DNA of 64,000 nucleotides from Amoebidium appalachense (taxonomy: Eukaryota; Ichthyosporea), in the NCBI GenBank assembly GCA_963693365.1, contig CAVNZM010000003.1, positions 11,160,001 to 11,224,000 of the forward strand. The letters are read 5' to 3'. How positions within the stretch are numbered: the first letter of the stretch is position 1; each line of letters starts with the position of its first letter. A program made the translations under genes and the position numbers. The notes under the pieces were generated by a model. That model was given only the letters and a program-made list of their open reading frames with translations, did no database searches and was not told the DNA's origin. Shown piece after piece: positions 36,069-44,604 of the stretch.

Positions 36069-36976
36069 AGCCGTCAACTCTTATCGCGCCCTACATCAAC
36101 ATGGACACACCCTCCCAAGCCAGGACACGTGTGCGGATCCTGCTGCCCGGGGGCGGCGTCAAGGGCTGCTTCCAAGTCGGGTTCATGCAGGGGATGCTCG
36201 CGTCGGGGCTGTACCAGGTCGACAGGGTGTACGGCACGTCCGTCGGCGCGCTGGTGGCGCCGTTCGTGGTTGCCGACCGCCTGGACGACCTGGCGCGCGA
36301 GCTGGGGAAGCTGAAGTGCGTGGAGGACATTGTGGAACCGTGGGGCGGCGCAATGGCGCTGCTTCCGAAAAGTTGGAGGACGGTTGTGGGGTCAATGCTG
36401 TACGGGGCGGCGTACAGCCGCTTCACCCTGCAGGAGCGTGCGGCGGCGCTTCTGGAGGGCATCGACGCGGACATCTACACGCGCTGCCACTGCGTTGCCT
36501 GGGACTTCCTCAACAAGAAGGAGCGGTGGTTCACAGGGCCCGAGTACCAGGTCGGCATGCGTGCGTCTTCGGCCCTTCCACTCGCGGTCCCCCCCGTCGA
36601 GTACGACGGCACCGTGTTTCTGGACGGCGGGGTCTCTGAGCTGGTGCCCCTCACCAAGGCACTCGAGGATGCCGCAGATGGGTTCGACGGCATCTACGTC
36701 ACGGTGCTGTGCGACTCGCTGGCGCACTGCCCCGCAGAATCCGTGCCAAAAACGGGCATGGAGCTCTGCTATGCTCTGCAGCGTGACTCGGGCACCGAGC
36801 TGGCGGCCACCGAGTTCGCCAACCTCCGCACCCGCCTCGGAGACCGCCTCGTGGTGGTCGCTCCGGAGCGGAGGCTGTTTGCGTCGCCCATGGACGTCGA
36901 CCCCGGGAAGGTCGCGCAGGCGCTTGCGGATGGCCGCACGGCGTTTGCTACCTGGGCCGCCGCGGCGCGTCAATAA
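36065..36976 (+). CDS. Patatin-like phospholipase
   Basis: 303 aa from the ATG at 36065; a second ATG at 36101 is an alternative. The patatin signatures are complete: the oxyanion loop GGGVKG (about residues 29-34), the nucleophile elbow GTSVG with Ser near 59, and the catalytic Asp in FLDGGVSEL (about 190). This family hydrolyses acyl esters of phospholipids or other lipids with a Ser-Asp dyad. The protein lacks a signal peptide and extra domains. It is GC-rich, intronless and overlaps the Fic gene by 4 bp. AATAAA follows the stop directly. Confidence 0.88.
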   Translation: MKPSTLIAPYINMDTPSQARTRVRILLPGGGVKGCFQVGFMQGMLASGLYQVDRVYGTSVGALVAPFVVADRLDDLARELGKLKCVEDIVEPWGGAMALLPKSWRTVVGSMLYGAAYSRFTLQERAAALLEGIDADIYTRCHCVAWDFLNKKERWFTGPEYQVGMRASSALPLAVPPVEYDGTVFLDGGVSELVPLTKALEDAADGFDGIYVTVLCDSLAHCPAESVPKTGMELCYALQRDSGTELAATEFANLRTRLGDRLVVVAPERRLFASPMDVDPGKVAQALADGRTAFATWAAAARQ

Positions 36977-37137
36977 ACCCACCCCGAGTCGGGTCCATAT
37001 CTGTCGTCCTCGGTCACCCATCCGGGCCGGCTGGGGCACACGTGCCTCGCGGGCCTCGCGGGCCCCTCCCAGCCACCCAGGCCCCGCAGTGGGATCATTC
37101 TATCCAGTTTCAATATTTTCTGTCACTAGTAACGAGA

Positions 37138-38238
37138 ATGGCATCTGCTATCGTTGACATACTCAAACATTCACACCCCAAATGTTTACACGGAAAGCGC
37201 CGAACGCGCTGCCAGCCCTGCGGAGGTTCATCAATCTGCCGGCATGATAGAGAAAAATCGCGCTGTCAGCCTTGTGGAGGTGCATCGATCTGCAGTCACG
37301 GAAGACGGAGGGAGACCTGTCGCCCCTGTAGTGGTGCATCTTTTTGCAAACACGGAAAGCGAAAGTACCACTGCCTGCTGTGTGGAGGGGTGTCAATCTG
37401 CGGGCACAGAAAACAGAGGTCACAATGCCGACTTTGTGGTGGGGGCTCTGTTTGCGAGCACGGCAGACAGAAGACACGGTGTGGATCTTGCGGTGGGACA
37501 TCAATCTGCGTACATGGCAGGCAAAAGACGCAATGCCGCCCGTGCGGCGGATCGTCCTTTTGCAGTCACAGTAAATGGAGATCACAATGCAAGTTCTGTG
37601 GTTCTCGTCGTTTCTGTCCGGCATGCCAGCTGACAATCGTGAATAGGAAGGGAAACCTATGCGCAACGTGCGATCCACAGTCCAGTCGAAGAACCAAATG
37701 GTCGGAGGCAAGGCCGGAAATCCAAGTTCTACGCCACCTATCTAGCGCCATAGGTGCCCCCACCAGCCACGACAAAGTGGTACCAAACGATTGTGGGGAA
37801 CGCACTCGACCGGATCTGTACTATGACTTTGGGACATTTGTGCTGGTCATCGAGGTGGACGAAGACCAACACCGTGCCTATGATACCACGTGCGAGATTG
37901 CGCGGATGTTCAACCAGGCCTCTGCGCACGAAGTGCCGACCATGTTCATCCGGTTCAACCCGCACGGATTCAAGATCAACGGCAAAACCCAGAGAACCGG
38001 CATGCAGCAGAGGCTCGACGCACTGACCGGAGCAATCCGACATCTACGGGACACGGACCATGCAGCGCTGTTTAAGGAGGGGCGAATACGAGTTGGGTAC
38101 CTGTTCTACGACTGCCACCAGGCAACCGCAGACCTGGGTGTTTTATACAGTAGGCTAGTTTCGATTGAAGACACGGACAGGCTATTAACAGCGTTTCAAG
38201 TAAAAACGAGTCCAGTGGACGAGGTCAAATCCCTGTAG
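37138..38238 (+). CDS. Cys/His-repeat protein with PD-(D/E)XK-like nuclease domain
   Basis: 366 aa, ATG at 37138. Residues about 16-170 are eight copies of a 19-residue unit, C-x-H-GK/RxK-x2-C-x2-CGG-x-S-x-C, followed by a CPAC...CATC zinc ribbon. This repeat type is known from algal, oomycete and giant-virus proteins. The C-terminal half has RPDLYYDF and VIEVDEDQH about 20 residues apart, resembling the D...ExD/K core of Vsr/restriction-type endonucleases, and then IRFNPHGF. Domain assignment rests on motif resemblance. Probably DNA-binding, possibly DNA-cutting. AATAAA follows within 25 bp of the stop. Confidence 0.65.
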   Translation: MASAIVDILKHSHPKCLHGKRRTRCQPCGGSSICRHDREKSRCQPCGGASICSHGRRRETCRPCSGASFCKHGKRKYHCLLCGGVSICGHRKQRSQCRLCGGGSVCEHGRQKTRCGSCGGTSICVHGRQKTQCRPCGGSSFCSHSKWRSQCKFCGSRRFCPACQLTIVNRKGNLCATCDPQSSRRTKWSEARPEIQVLRHLSSAIGAPTSHDKVVPNDCGERTRPDLYYDFGTFVLVIEVDEDQHRAYDTTCEIARMFNQASAHEVPTMFIRFNPHGFKINGKTQRTGMQQRLDALTGAIRHLRDTDHAALFKEGRIRVGYLFYDCHQATADLGVLYSRLVSIEDTDRLLTAFQVKTSPVDEVKSL

Positions 38239-38285
38239 AAATAGAGCGGGCACTTTATTTACAATAAACAAATTTGGAAGACCTT

Positions 38286-38399
38286 TCGCCCCGGGTGGCT
38301 GGGGGTGGCTGGGAGGGGCCTGTGTGCACCGGTGCCCCGTCAGCCACGCGTGCCTCCTGTGCCTCGCGTGCCACCCCCAGCCACCCCCAGCCACCCGCG
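38286..38399. other. GC-rich spacer with GGCTGGG/CCCAGCC inverted motifs
   Basis: Between the convergent genes at 37138-38238 and 38400-38660. Contains repeated GTGGCTGGG and its complement CCCAGCCAC, able to form a hairpin. Related motifs occur at 37020-37085 and 38735-38790. Confidence 0.5.
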
Positions 38400-38660
38400 C
38401 TAGTTTCGGGTCCGATTCGGGCTCCCCGGTTCTTTGGTGTGCTGCTGCATGTGCCGCTTGAGGCTCAAGGCATACCGAAACTGCCGCCCGCACCCCGCAT
38501 GCGCGCACACGTGCCGCAGAATCCCCGCATGCCTGTCGCTGTGCGCCGCGAAGTTGCTGTTGCGGGTGGTGGAGTAGCCGCAACCGTCGACTGTGCACCG
38601 ATACACCTTGTACGGGCGGACCATGATGCCTTGGGGGGTCTTGCACGTACACAGATACAT
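38400..38660 (-). CDS. Small C2H2 zinc-finger protein
   Basis: 86 aa from the ATG at 38660; the frame continues upstream with lower-complexity sequence and no clear start. Two C2H2 fingers are clear: CTVDGCGYSTTRNSNFAAH-x3-H and CAHAGCGRQFRYALSLKRH-x3-H. A CTC pair at the N terminus may belong to a partial finger. Predicted DNA-binding protein. It is the first of three C2H2 genes clustered around the helicase gene. Confidence 0.7.
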   Translation of the reverse strand: MYLCTCKTPQGIMVRPYKVYRCTVDGCGYSTTRNSNFAAHSDRHAGILRHVCAHAGCGRQFRYALSLKRHMQQHTKEPGSPNRTRN

Positions 38661-38827
38661 GGTGTTATTGAGAGGGGGAGAAAATAATTTCCAACGGCTA
38701 CTGCTGCTCCGGGCTGTCCTGGGGCCGTGCGTGCCTGGCGTGCCCCTCCCAGCCACCCGGGCCCCGCGCAGGCCCGGGGTGGTCTACAACAAATCTGCTG
38801 GGCCTCGCTGTGGCACGTAGCAATTTG

Positions 38828-39114
38828 TTAGCTTGCCTGTATTTTTGCGAAGGATACCCTGTACCCTTTTGCGATGGTGGACCCCGGCACATAAACACTC
38901 ACACGCTCTCCAAGCACCTGCCGGAGGGTCCTGCCCATAATGTTGACACTAGCCTTGCTGTGGTCTCTGCCGTTTTCCTGGCACCAGACCTGGAAAACGG
39001 GTAAAAGTGATGCGGAATCAGTGATTGAGCCGTCCTTGATGTGTGGAGTGCCACCCTTATCTCGAATCGTGCTAGTCTGTCTCTGACAGATGCCTCGTCG
39101 TAGTCGGCCATCAT
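38828..39114 (-). CDS. Small spliced ORF, possible winged-helix/primase-C-terminus-like protein
   Basis: The proposed exons are 39114-39055 (20 codons) and 38989-38828 (53 codons plus stop), joined across a 65-nt intron with GT at 39054 and AG at 38990, phase 0. The product is about 73 aa, and its joined centre reads RLARFEIR then VWCQENG, followed by MGRTLRQVLG and a GYRV end. This resembles the short winged-helix module at the C terminus of D5-like and primase-helicase proteins. Without splicing, two overlapping frames are open instead, so a frameshift or non-coding status is also possible. The helicase gene lies just upstream on the same strand. Confidence 0.4.
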
Positions 39115-39409
39115 ATAAGCCCGAGAAAAAGAAAAACCCCAAAGAGACAAGCTGCTATAACCGCGTGGCTATTGTGGCTACTGTGTCCACTTCTTCCCAA
39201 CTCATCCCCAAACCCGAGATCTCCCTAGCAACAGCCAATCAATAGCCGCCAACCCCCAACCCCGCCCCTGATTTATTTCACTAGCCACACTAGACACAGA
39301 GAGAAAAAGTAGCCACAGTAGCCACAGAGGATCCAATGGCGCGATTTGATTGGCTGTTGGCTCTAGCCACGATCTGGCCACTAACCACACAACAAGCCAC
39401 ACAAATACG
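39115..39409. other. Spacer with repeated TAGCCAC motifs
   Basis: Contains several AGCCACA/TGTGGCT copies (about 39160-39400). The helicase stop codon is at 39410. No ORF with support. Confidence 0.45.
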
Positions 39410-40897
39410 CTACACTCCAATAAGTTTGCGGTCGAGACTATAGCAGCTTGTAAAGCCTGAAGCGGCCTTACAACCTTCAGCGCCATAGGCTATTGTGTTG
39501 ACGCGGGTGCTCTTAATTTTGCCCAGGATGGCCGTAACCGCAACCCCAAAGTCACGCTGGGTGGGCCGCTTGGACTTGTCGGGGGTGTTCTGTTCCCACC
39601 AGGACTGGTAGAGTTGGAAGAGGGCAGCTGAAGTAACCCTCGCGCCGTCCTCGAACACGGGCGCATCCTCAAACACGTTCTCGCGCTTCAGCAGGTCACG
39701 CAGGAACTGCAGCTCCATCGGCCCGCTGAGGTCCTGTAGCTGCCGCTTGAGGGTGGTCATGGGGGGTGGGACACGGTTGGGGTCGGACACGGGGATCCTC
39801 ATGAACCACTGGTAGAGATGCTCGAGCGCCGGGGATCCAGCTGCATACTGCTGGGACAGGGCCCTGAAATACATCTCATCGCCGACACGGATGTCGGACA
39901 CCTCCATGCACGCATAGCGCCTGTCCGTGCGACTGACCGGAATGGGATGCTGTTCGTTGGACATCAGGATCCAGCGCTCGCAGGATCTGACCTTGACTGC
40001 GTCAATTCCCTTGGCCTCGTACGTCATGGTGTCGTCGGTAATAAGCGTCTTCAGATGGTTCGGTGTACGGTGACTCTTCCCGTAGGTAACCTCGTTGCAC
40101 ACCACCAACAACTTGAACGTTATACCGCTGTTGAAGCGGCTTGCCAGTCTGTCTTCTGTCTCGACCACGCCCACAAGGTCATCACCCAGGACATTTTGGA
40201 TGATCCTTACAAATATGTTCTTGCCGGTCCCTTCGATGCTCCTCATCAGCCAAGCAGACTCGGGCTTGCGTGCGGGGTACTGGAACAGGTGCCCCAGCCA
40301 CTCCAGCACGTAACGGTACAGAGACTCGTCTCCTGCACAGATGACCTCCCTGGCATGAGAAATAAAGCCCGCAAGAAGGCTCTCGTATATGACAAAAGAT
40401 GGGTCATACAGGAACTGGAATCCCTGGAAGCTGTTGAATGTGCGGCTGTGGGTAGACGTGTAGCGGGGGTTGCGGACACGGGTCTTTGGGTCTGGGTCAC
40501 TGGGGTCGAAGACGATACCACCGTGGTACACGACCATGTGGCTACTGTCCAGATGCCAGGAGCCCTTGTAGGTTTCCACCTTTTTGCCTGTCGGGTTGTA
40601 TTTGAACTTGTACTTGGACAGCATGTCGGCCACCTTCTCCTTGGACTTGATCTCATGGACGAATCTCCCATCCTTGAAACGCTTGAAGAGGTACACACCA
40701 TCCGGGCGGGAATAAGCCACCAGTGTGCGACAGAATGCGTGGATCTGCTCCTCTGTCCATTGGTATTGCTCGACGATGTCCGCGTCCAACCAGTTGTTGC
40801 GCGTGCCTGTTGTCCGCTCAAACTCTTCGTATGTCGCTAGTTTGCGCTGCTCGTTCTCTGACATGTCCGTGGCTATCTTCATGTAGAGGTCTTCCAT
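39410..40897 (-). CDS. SF3 helicase, D5/primase-helicase (DUF5906-like) type
   Basis: 495 aa, ATG at 40897, single exon. The superfamily-3 motifs are present in order: Walker A EGTGKN (about residues 222-227), a Walker B strand FKLLVVCNEV (261-270), motif C WILMSNEQ (309-316), and a downstream Arg (RTDRRYA). The helicase core is preceded by a region with FDPSDPDPKT and FLYDPSF, and ends in a helical tail with an LYQSWWEQN stretch. Such ATPases unwind DNA during replication of viruses, virophages and plasmids. A primase (AEP or archaeo-eukaryotic) domain is not recognisable in the N-terminal 150 residues. This is the strongest replication-related gene of the element. A TATA box lies 49 bp upstream. 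Confidence 0.85.
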   Translation of the reverse strand: MEDLYMKIATDMSENEQRKLATYEEFERTTGTRNNWLDADIVEQYQWTEEQIHAFCRTLVAYSRPDGVYLFKRFKDGRFVHEIKSKEKVADMLSKYKFKYNPTGKKVETYKGSWHLDSSHMVVYHGGIVFDPSDPDPKTRVRNPRYTSTHSRTFNSFQGFQFLYDPSFVIYESLLAGFISHAREVICAGDESLYRYVLEWLGHLFQYPARKPESAWLMRSIEGTGKNIFVRIIQNVLGDDLVGVVETEDRLASRFNSGITFKLLVVCNEVTYGKSHRTPNHLKTLITDDTMTYEAKGIDAVKVRSCERWILMSNEQHPIPVSRTDRRYACMEVSDIRVGDEMYFRALSQQYAAGSPALEHLYQWFMRIPVSDPNRVPPPMTTLKRQLQDLSGPMELQFLRDLLKRENVFEDAPVFEDGARVTSAALFQLYQSWWEQNTPDKSKRPTQRDFGVAVTAILGKIKSTRVNTIAYGAEGCKAASGFTSCYSLDRKLIGV

Positions 40898-40945
40898 TGT
40901 AGTATGGTTAGATAATATCTGACAGGTGTCGGGTCGTGCTTGCCG

Positions 40946-40953
40946 TATTTATA
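40946..40953 (-). promoter_or_regulatory. TATA box of the SF3 helicase gene
   Basis: TATAAATA on the minus strand, ending 49 bp from the ATG at 40897. It overlaps the end of the upstream zinc-finger gene (stop at 40949), so the two genes are packed tightly. Confidence 0.55.
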
Positions 40954-41386
40954 CCTGATCGGGTGCATTCGTCACCAGCTCGGGATGTTCGGCTCTAACA
41001 TGGCAGTTTAGAGCATGAGACCGACTGAATCGGCACACGCATCCCACCGACGGGCACCGGAGGGTATCCCGCACCGGCCGTGTGCGCGTCTTGTCCTCCT
41101 TGTGGACTAAACGGCGATGCCACCATAACGCGGCGGGGTACGGGAAGTCGGCAGGGCATGTGTCGCAGACATATGGCCGCTCGCCGGTATGCATTCGCAC
41201 ATGCAGCTTCATGTAGTCGCTGCGGGTAAAGGATGCAAAGCAGCCATCATGGGGGCATGTGTACGGACGGGTCTGCGAGTGCGTTGTGGCACGGTGTCTT
41301 TTCATGTTGGCGTTGGTGGTGAACGTTTGGGCGCATTCGGGGCACAGAAAGACTCTCTTGGGCGGGGGTCTGCATGGTTGGTCCAT
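40949..41386 (-). CDS. C2H2 zinc-finger protein, four fingers
   Basis: 145 aa from the ATG at 41386. The frame is open further upstream to 41560, but that extension looks random and overlaps the divergent gene at 41538. Four C2H2 fingers follow each other: FLCPECAQTF, YTCPHDGCFASF, YVCDTCPADF and LRCPSVGCVCRF, each with the two-His end. TGERPY-like linkers are visible between fingers. Predicted sequence-specific DNA-binding protein, possibly a transcription factor of the element or a captured host gene. Confidence 0.75.
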   Translation of the reverse strand: MDQPCRPPPKRVFLCPECAQTFTTNANMKRHRATTHSQTRPYTCPHDGCFASFTRSDYMKLHVRMHTGERPYVCDTCPADFPYPAALWWHRRLVHKEDKTRTRPVRDTLRCPSVGCVCRFSRSHALNCHVRAEHPELVTNAPDQV

Positions 41387-41537
41387 TGCTAAGGAATGGG
41401 GAGAAAATGAGTGCGGGTGTCGCTTTAGTACACGGCGGCCACAATGCCACCAGTGGGGGGCTGTGGGGGCCATGCGTGGCACGGCAACCCGGCAACCCGT
41501 TTCTGTTTGTTTTTTTTTTTGGTGCAAGACATGAAAT

Positions 41538-42110
41538 ATGCCTGAAAACAAATGCTCCATGTGTTATAAAACATTTTCAACAAGCCAAAACTTGCAGCGC
41601 CATAGGAGGGTCCACACAGGAGAGAAGCCCTTTTCGTGTACATGGCCTGGTTGTACGGTAAGGTGTACGCAACAAGTTGGTCTGGATGCGCATATGACCA
41701 TACACACCAGAATAATGAAATACGAGTGCAGTTACGAAGGGTGCAACTACAGGTCTCCACAATCTGGACGGCTTTTACGACACACACGAAGGCACACGGG
41801 TGAGCGCCCATATGCATGCAACCACGATGAGTGTGGCGCTCGCTTTTCATACAGGGGTGCGCTTCTTAGGCACTTAAAGGTGCACGATTCAAGACAACAG
41901 GTGGTATGTGGTGTCACTGGATGCGGGGCGATCCTCAAGAACTCCAACGCGCTTAAATTTCATAACCGCATCCATACAGGTCAGCGCTCCTACATATGCG
42001 CTGAGGAAGGGTGCTCAAAGGCCTTCTCATGGCGTAGTGGGCTGTGGCGACATCGAAAGGAGGTGCATAAACACAAACAACAAGATCAACCGGGCAACCA
42101 ACTCGTGTGA
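41538..42110 (+). CDS. C2H2 zinc-finger protein, six fingers
   Basis: 190 aa, ATG at 41538. Six fingers cover nearly the whole protein, starting CSMCYKTFSTSQNLQRH and CTWPGCTVRC, with classic TGEKPF and TGERPY linkers. The third to sixth fingers start CSYEGCNYRS, CNHDECGARF, CGVTGCGAIL and CAEEGCSKAF. No other domain is present. It is divergent from the 40949-41386 gene with about 150 bp between them, so a shared control region is likely. Confidence 0.8.
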   Translation: MPENKCSMCYKTFSTSQNLQRHRRVHTGEKPFSCTWPGCTVRCTQQVGLDAHMTIHTRIMKYECSYEGCNYRSPQSGRLLRHTRRHTGERPYACNHDECGARFSYRGALLRHLKVHDSRQQVVCGVTGCGAILKNSNALKFHNRIHTGQRSYICAEEGCSKAFSWRSGLWRHRKEVHKHKQQDQPGNQLV

Positions 42111-42170
42111 AGTCCGCCTGGTGCGGCCCAGGAATAAAAATTACAAACTTAACCCCCCCCCCCCCCCCCC

Positions 42171-42425
42171 CTACCACCTGTACACCAGCACGCCGGCCAG
42201 CAGCACGAGCAGCACCATGCATGCAAGCGCTATGCCCCTCCACATCGAAGCCCTCTTGAGCTGTGCATCATGGTCGTCCAATGAAGTGCCCATGTAGAGC
42301 ATGAAGCGCGTGTTGTTGTCGATGGTCAGGTGGTACTCGTGCGGGTCGGCGGCAATGTCATCCCTGCGCACCCACGAGTTACTCGGGTTGTCAAATCTCA
42401 GGTTTGCAATGTTCGGTGAAGTCAT
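42171..42425 (-). CDS. Small tail-anchored membrane protein
   Basis: 84 aa from the ATG at 42425; codons upstream are open but lack an ATG. The N-terminal 55 residues are hydrophilic (DNPSNSWVRRDDIAADPHEY). One C-terminal hydrophobic span, IALACMVLLVLLAGVLVY, ends in RW, which fits a tail anchor. Function unknown. It is divergent from the gene at 42506 with an 80-bp gap between the start codons. Confidence 0.5.
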   Translation of the reverse strand: MTSPNIANLRFDNPSNSWVRRDDIAADPHEYHLTIDNNTRFMLYMGTSLDDHDAQLKRASMWRGIALACMVLLVLLAGVLVYRW

Positions 42426-42505
42426 ACCTTCCAAAGAGATACTTTGGAGCGCCCCCTCCCCAGCAACTCGGGGAGCACACACAGAGATTATGCATCGCAG
42501 TGCTA

Positions 42506-42877
42506 ATGGAACCTAAAAACCGCTGGGACGTAGGGCGCGCCAAGACGGAGGACGCACTGACGAGGTACATGGACAGGGTGTGCTCGGGTGAGGATCCGGA
42601 AGGAACATGGTGGTTCACCACCATGGCCCCGGGCGGCGCAACCACCGAGGACCTGAGCACAGCACTTGAAGATTGGGGTGAGCGCTGGCTTGACTATTTT
42701 TTCAAAGAGGTCGGCCACGTGGTGGAGGCAGCAGGGCTGCCGCTGCGCGAGGGTGTCTTTGACAGAGCCTACGGGCGCAACCGCAACCAGGAGTTCGAGG
42801 GGGTGGGTGCGGACCTTGATGAGTGGAACGAGGGGACCCCCTGGAGCAACGCGGGCAACGTGGGGCATGCCTTATAG
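42506..42877 (+). CDS. Unknown small soluble protein
   Basis: 123 aa, ATG at 42506. Acidic and Trp-containing (WWFTTMAPGGATTEDLSTAL, ERWLDYFFKEVGHVVEAAG). It looks like a folded single-domain protein, but I do not recognise the family. The ORF could be read 34 codons further upstream only from a non-ATG start. Confidence 0.55.
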   Translation: MEPKNRWDVGRAKTEDALTRYMDRVCSGEDPEGTWWFTTMAPGGATTEDLSTALEDWGERWLDYFFKEVGHVVEAAGLPLREGVFDRAYGRNRNQEFEGVGADLDEWNEGTPWSNAGNVGHAL

Positions 42878-42999
42878 CAAAAAATCTTAAACAGTTTCGG
42901 GGTGAATATATAATGTAAATCCAACGATCCAAATAATGGTTTTGCAACTTCACATTGGGGTGAATATACAATGTAAATCCAACAACAGAAATAAAAATA

Positions 43000-43137
43000 T
43001 CAATATGCTTGGCGCTTTACTCGCACACTCTGTCGGAGCACCAGTCTCCGGTATTTTGGCATGAACTCGTCTGCATACACGTACTTCCTTGCACGTCTGT
43101 GACCCCTCTTTTTGGACCGACCTCTTCGTTTTGACAT
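43000..43137 (-). CDS. Very small, highly basic protein
   Basis: 45 aa from the ATG at 43137. The first 18 residues are almost all Arg, Lys, Ser and Gly (MSKRRGRSKKRGHRRARK), and the rest includes YVYADEFMPKYRRLV. Short basic proteins like this are often DNA-condensing or virion components, but there is no direct homology. A longer frame is open upstream to 43182. Confidence 0.45.
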   Translation of the reverse strand: MSKRRGRSKKRGHRRARKYVYADEFMPKYRRLVLRQSVRVKRQAY

Positions 43138-43169
43138 GACGTTCACCCAAAAATTGTGGGCGACCTCTC

Positions 43170-43547
43170 CTAGTGAAACCACTTTCTCCGCTTACACCCT
43201 GCGGCACATTGGTTGCTGGTCCACGCACCCTCCTCGAGCTCGAGGGACACCTTGCGCCACCCGGGCTCTGCGCGCTTGATCTCGCACGCCACCACAATGT
43301 CTCCCGGTCGCACACCTGCGGTCCACATGCTTGTGCAACAGCGCACGCTCAGCACCTCACACACCGTGTCGGGCCCACGTACACACACGCCGAAACACGC
43401 AAGCGCGCACTCGTGGTCATGCAGCGCCTCGAGAACTGGCACCTTGCGAATGAGTGTGCGCCGACGCAGGCGGGGACTCTGGAGGGTATAAAAGCGTGTG
43501 TCTGACACGGGGAGCTGCCAGTCTGAATCTGCACCAGAACCGACCAT
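43170..43547 (-). CDS. Possible ORF, partly overlapping the promoter of the divergent gene
   Basis: 125 codons from an ATG at 43547, which shares the palindromic CCATGG with the start of the gene on the other strand (43546). The C-terminal half (SMWTAGVRPGDIVVACEIKR, LEEGAWTSNQCAAGC) looks like real protein; the N-terminal part overlaps a TATA box and may be non-coding. The true start could be an internal ATG. Function unknown. Confidence 0.3.
   Translation of the reverse strand: MVGSGADSDWQLPVSDTRFYTLQSPRLRRRTLIRKVPVLEALHDHECALACFGVCVRGPDTVCEVLSVRCCTSMWTAGVRPGDIVVACEIKRAEPGWRKVSLELEEGAWTSNQCAAGCKRRKWFH
43487..43493 (+). promoter_or_regulatory. TATA box, TATAAAAGC type
   Basis: TATAAAA followed by GC, 59 bp upstream of the ATG at 43546. 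The same extended string TATAAAAGC precedes the genes at 46364 and 49658. Confidence 0.6.
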
Positions 43548-44064
43548 GGCTTTTGAGCAGGACCTGAAGCTATTTGTCAATCGGCTGTCGCTGCTTGTAT
43601 CCAACATGACGTTCGACTCGAACGGCGCCGGGAGGGTGGCAAGCCGGCCGCTACAGCTCCACGCAAGACTCGGCAAGGGCGACACGATGCTGTCGGACAC
43701 GATGCTGCCGCTGCAGTCGGTGGAAACGTCGAACAGGACTGGACTCAACCACCTGGTGTTTTCGACGTGTCCACTGGAGGGGGCCGGGGATGCGGTGACC
43801 ATCGACCTGGATTGGGGCAAGTCGTTTCGGCTGACCTGGGAGCGCTGGGACACCACGCTGTCGCTGCTGCCACCGAGGGATCCGACGGAGGAGGAGGGCA
43901 TGAGCGAGGGACGAGCTGTCCCCATGGAGGCAAAGAGAAAACGAACAACCCTTCTGCGAATCGACTTTTTGAAGGACTTCCTTTGGCATGACATGGGGTG
44001 CGACATTCTGTCGCTGCAGTTATATGAATCAGTACAGAAAAATAGGCGGCAGTGTAGAGAATAA
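43546..44064 (+). CDS. Unknown protein with coherent coding frame
   Basis: 172 aa from the ATG at 43546. It contains alternating hydrophobic/charged strands (DLKLFVNRLSLLVSNMTF, AVTIDLDWGKSFRLTWERW), an acidic stretch with EEEGMSEG, a KRKR cluster and a C-terminal FLKDFLWHDMGCDILS segment. The predicted fold is mainly beta. No family recognised. A good TATA box and short leader support it as a real gene. Confidence 0.6.
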   Translation: MAFEQDLKLFVNRLSLLVSNMTFDSNGAGRVASRPLQLHARLGKGDTMLSDTMLPLQSVETSNRTGLNHLVFSTCPLEGAGDAVTIDLDWGKSFRLTWERWDTTLSLLPPRDPTEEEGMSEGRAVPMEAKRKRTTLLRIDFLKDFLWHDMGCDILSLQLYESVQKNRRQCRE

Positions 44065-44604
44065 TGCAGGTATCACGCAGTGCGTGTGTGTGTGCGACTG
44101 CCGGTGAAGGTGCAACTGTGCCCTGGATGGCGCAGCATGTGAATATAAGGAGGCCCACAGCCAGGGAGTCATCGGAGCACATGTCTGGTGTGCGTTGGGA
44201 TTATGGTCGATAATATTGTTACAAATATGTGGGTTTGGAGTGTCCATTAGGGAGCCAGCCCTACACTCAGGATATATATATATATAAGTATAAGCAGATA
44301 CACGTCACCTGAAACTTGTTGCACTGAGTAACAATAATTATCTTACTCAAGGTACTGATTCTGAGTAACACAGACAAGTGTCCCACACTAGATGTTACTC
44401 GACCAAATATGGTAAAGGTTTCCTTTTTAGGTATAAATATATGCAATTGTCATATAGTGAGTAGGATGAGTAGGATGAGTACGTACTCATCTACTGTGGG
44501 CTACGGGTATACCTAAATCTCAATCCAAAAGGAAATTGGAACACCCGGGGGGAGACCAGATGAGTAGGTACTCAAGCTACTCATCCTACTCACCCCATCA
44601 CTGC
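44065..44604. other. AT-rich spacer with inverted repeat (44457-44593)
   Basis: The 16-bp ends GTGAGTAGGATGAGTA and TACTCATCCTACTCAC bracket 137 bp, a possible small foldback element. A TA microsatellite lies at 44273-44285. No gene seen. Confidence 0.5.

Noticed and set aside
36091-37039. Several long ORFs in other frames over the patatin gene
   Set aside because: GC-rich shadow frames of the phospholipase; they are rich in Arg, Pro and Ala and show no motif.
39818-40840. 340-codon ORF on the plus strand
   Set aside because: It lies entirely opposite the SF3 helicase gene, whose motifs are clear.
43651-44006. Minus-strand ORFs opposite the 43546-44064 gene
   Set aside because: Shadow frames; the plus-strand gene has a TATA box and better composition. 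Only the non-overlapping part (43170-43547) was kept, with low confidence.
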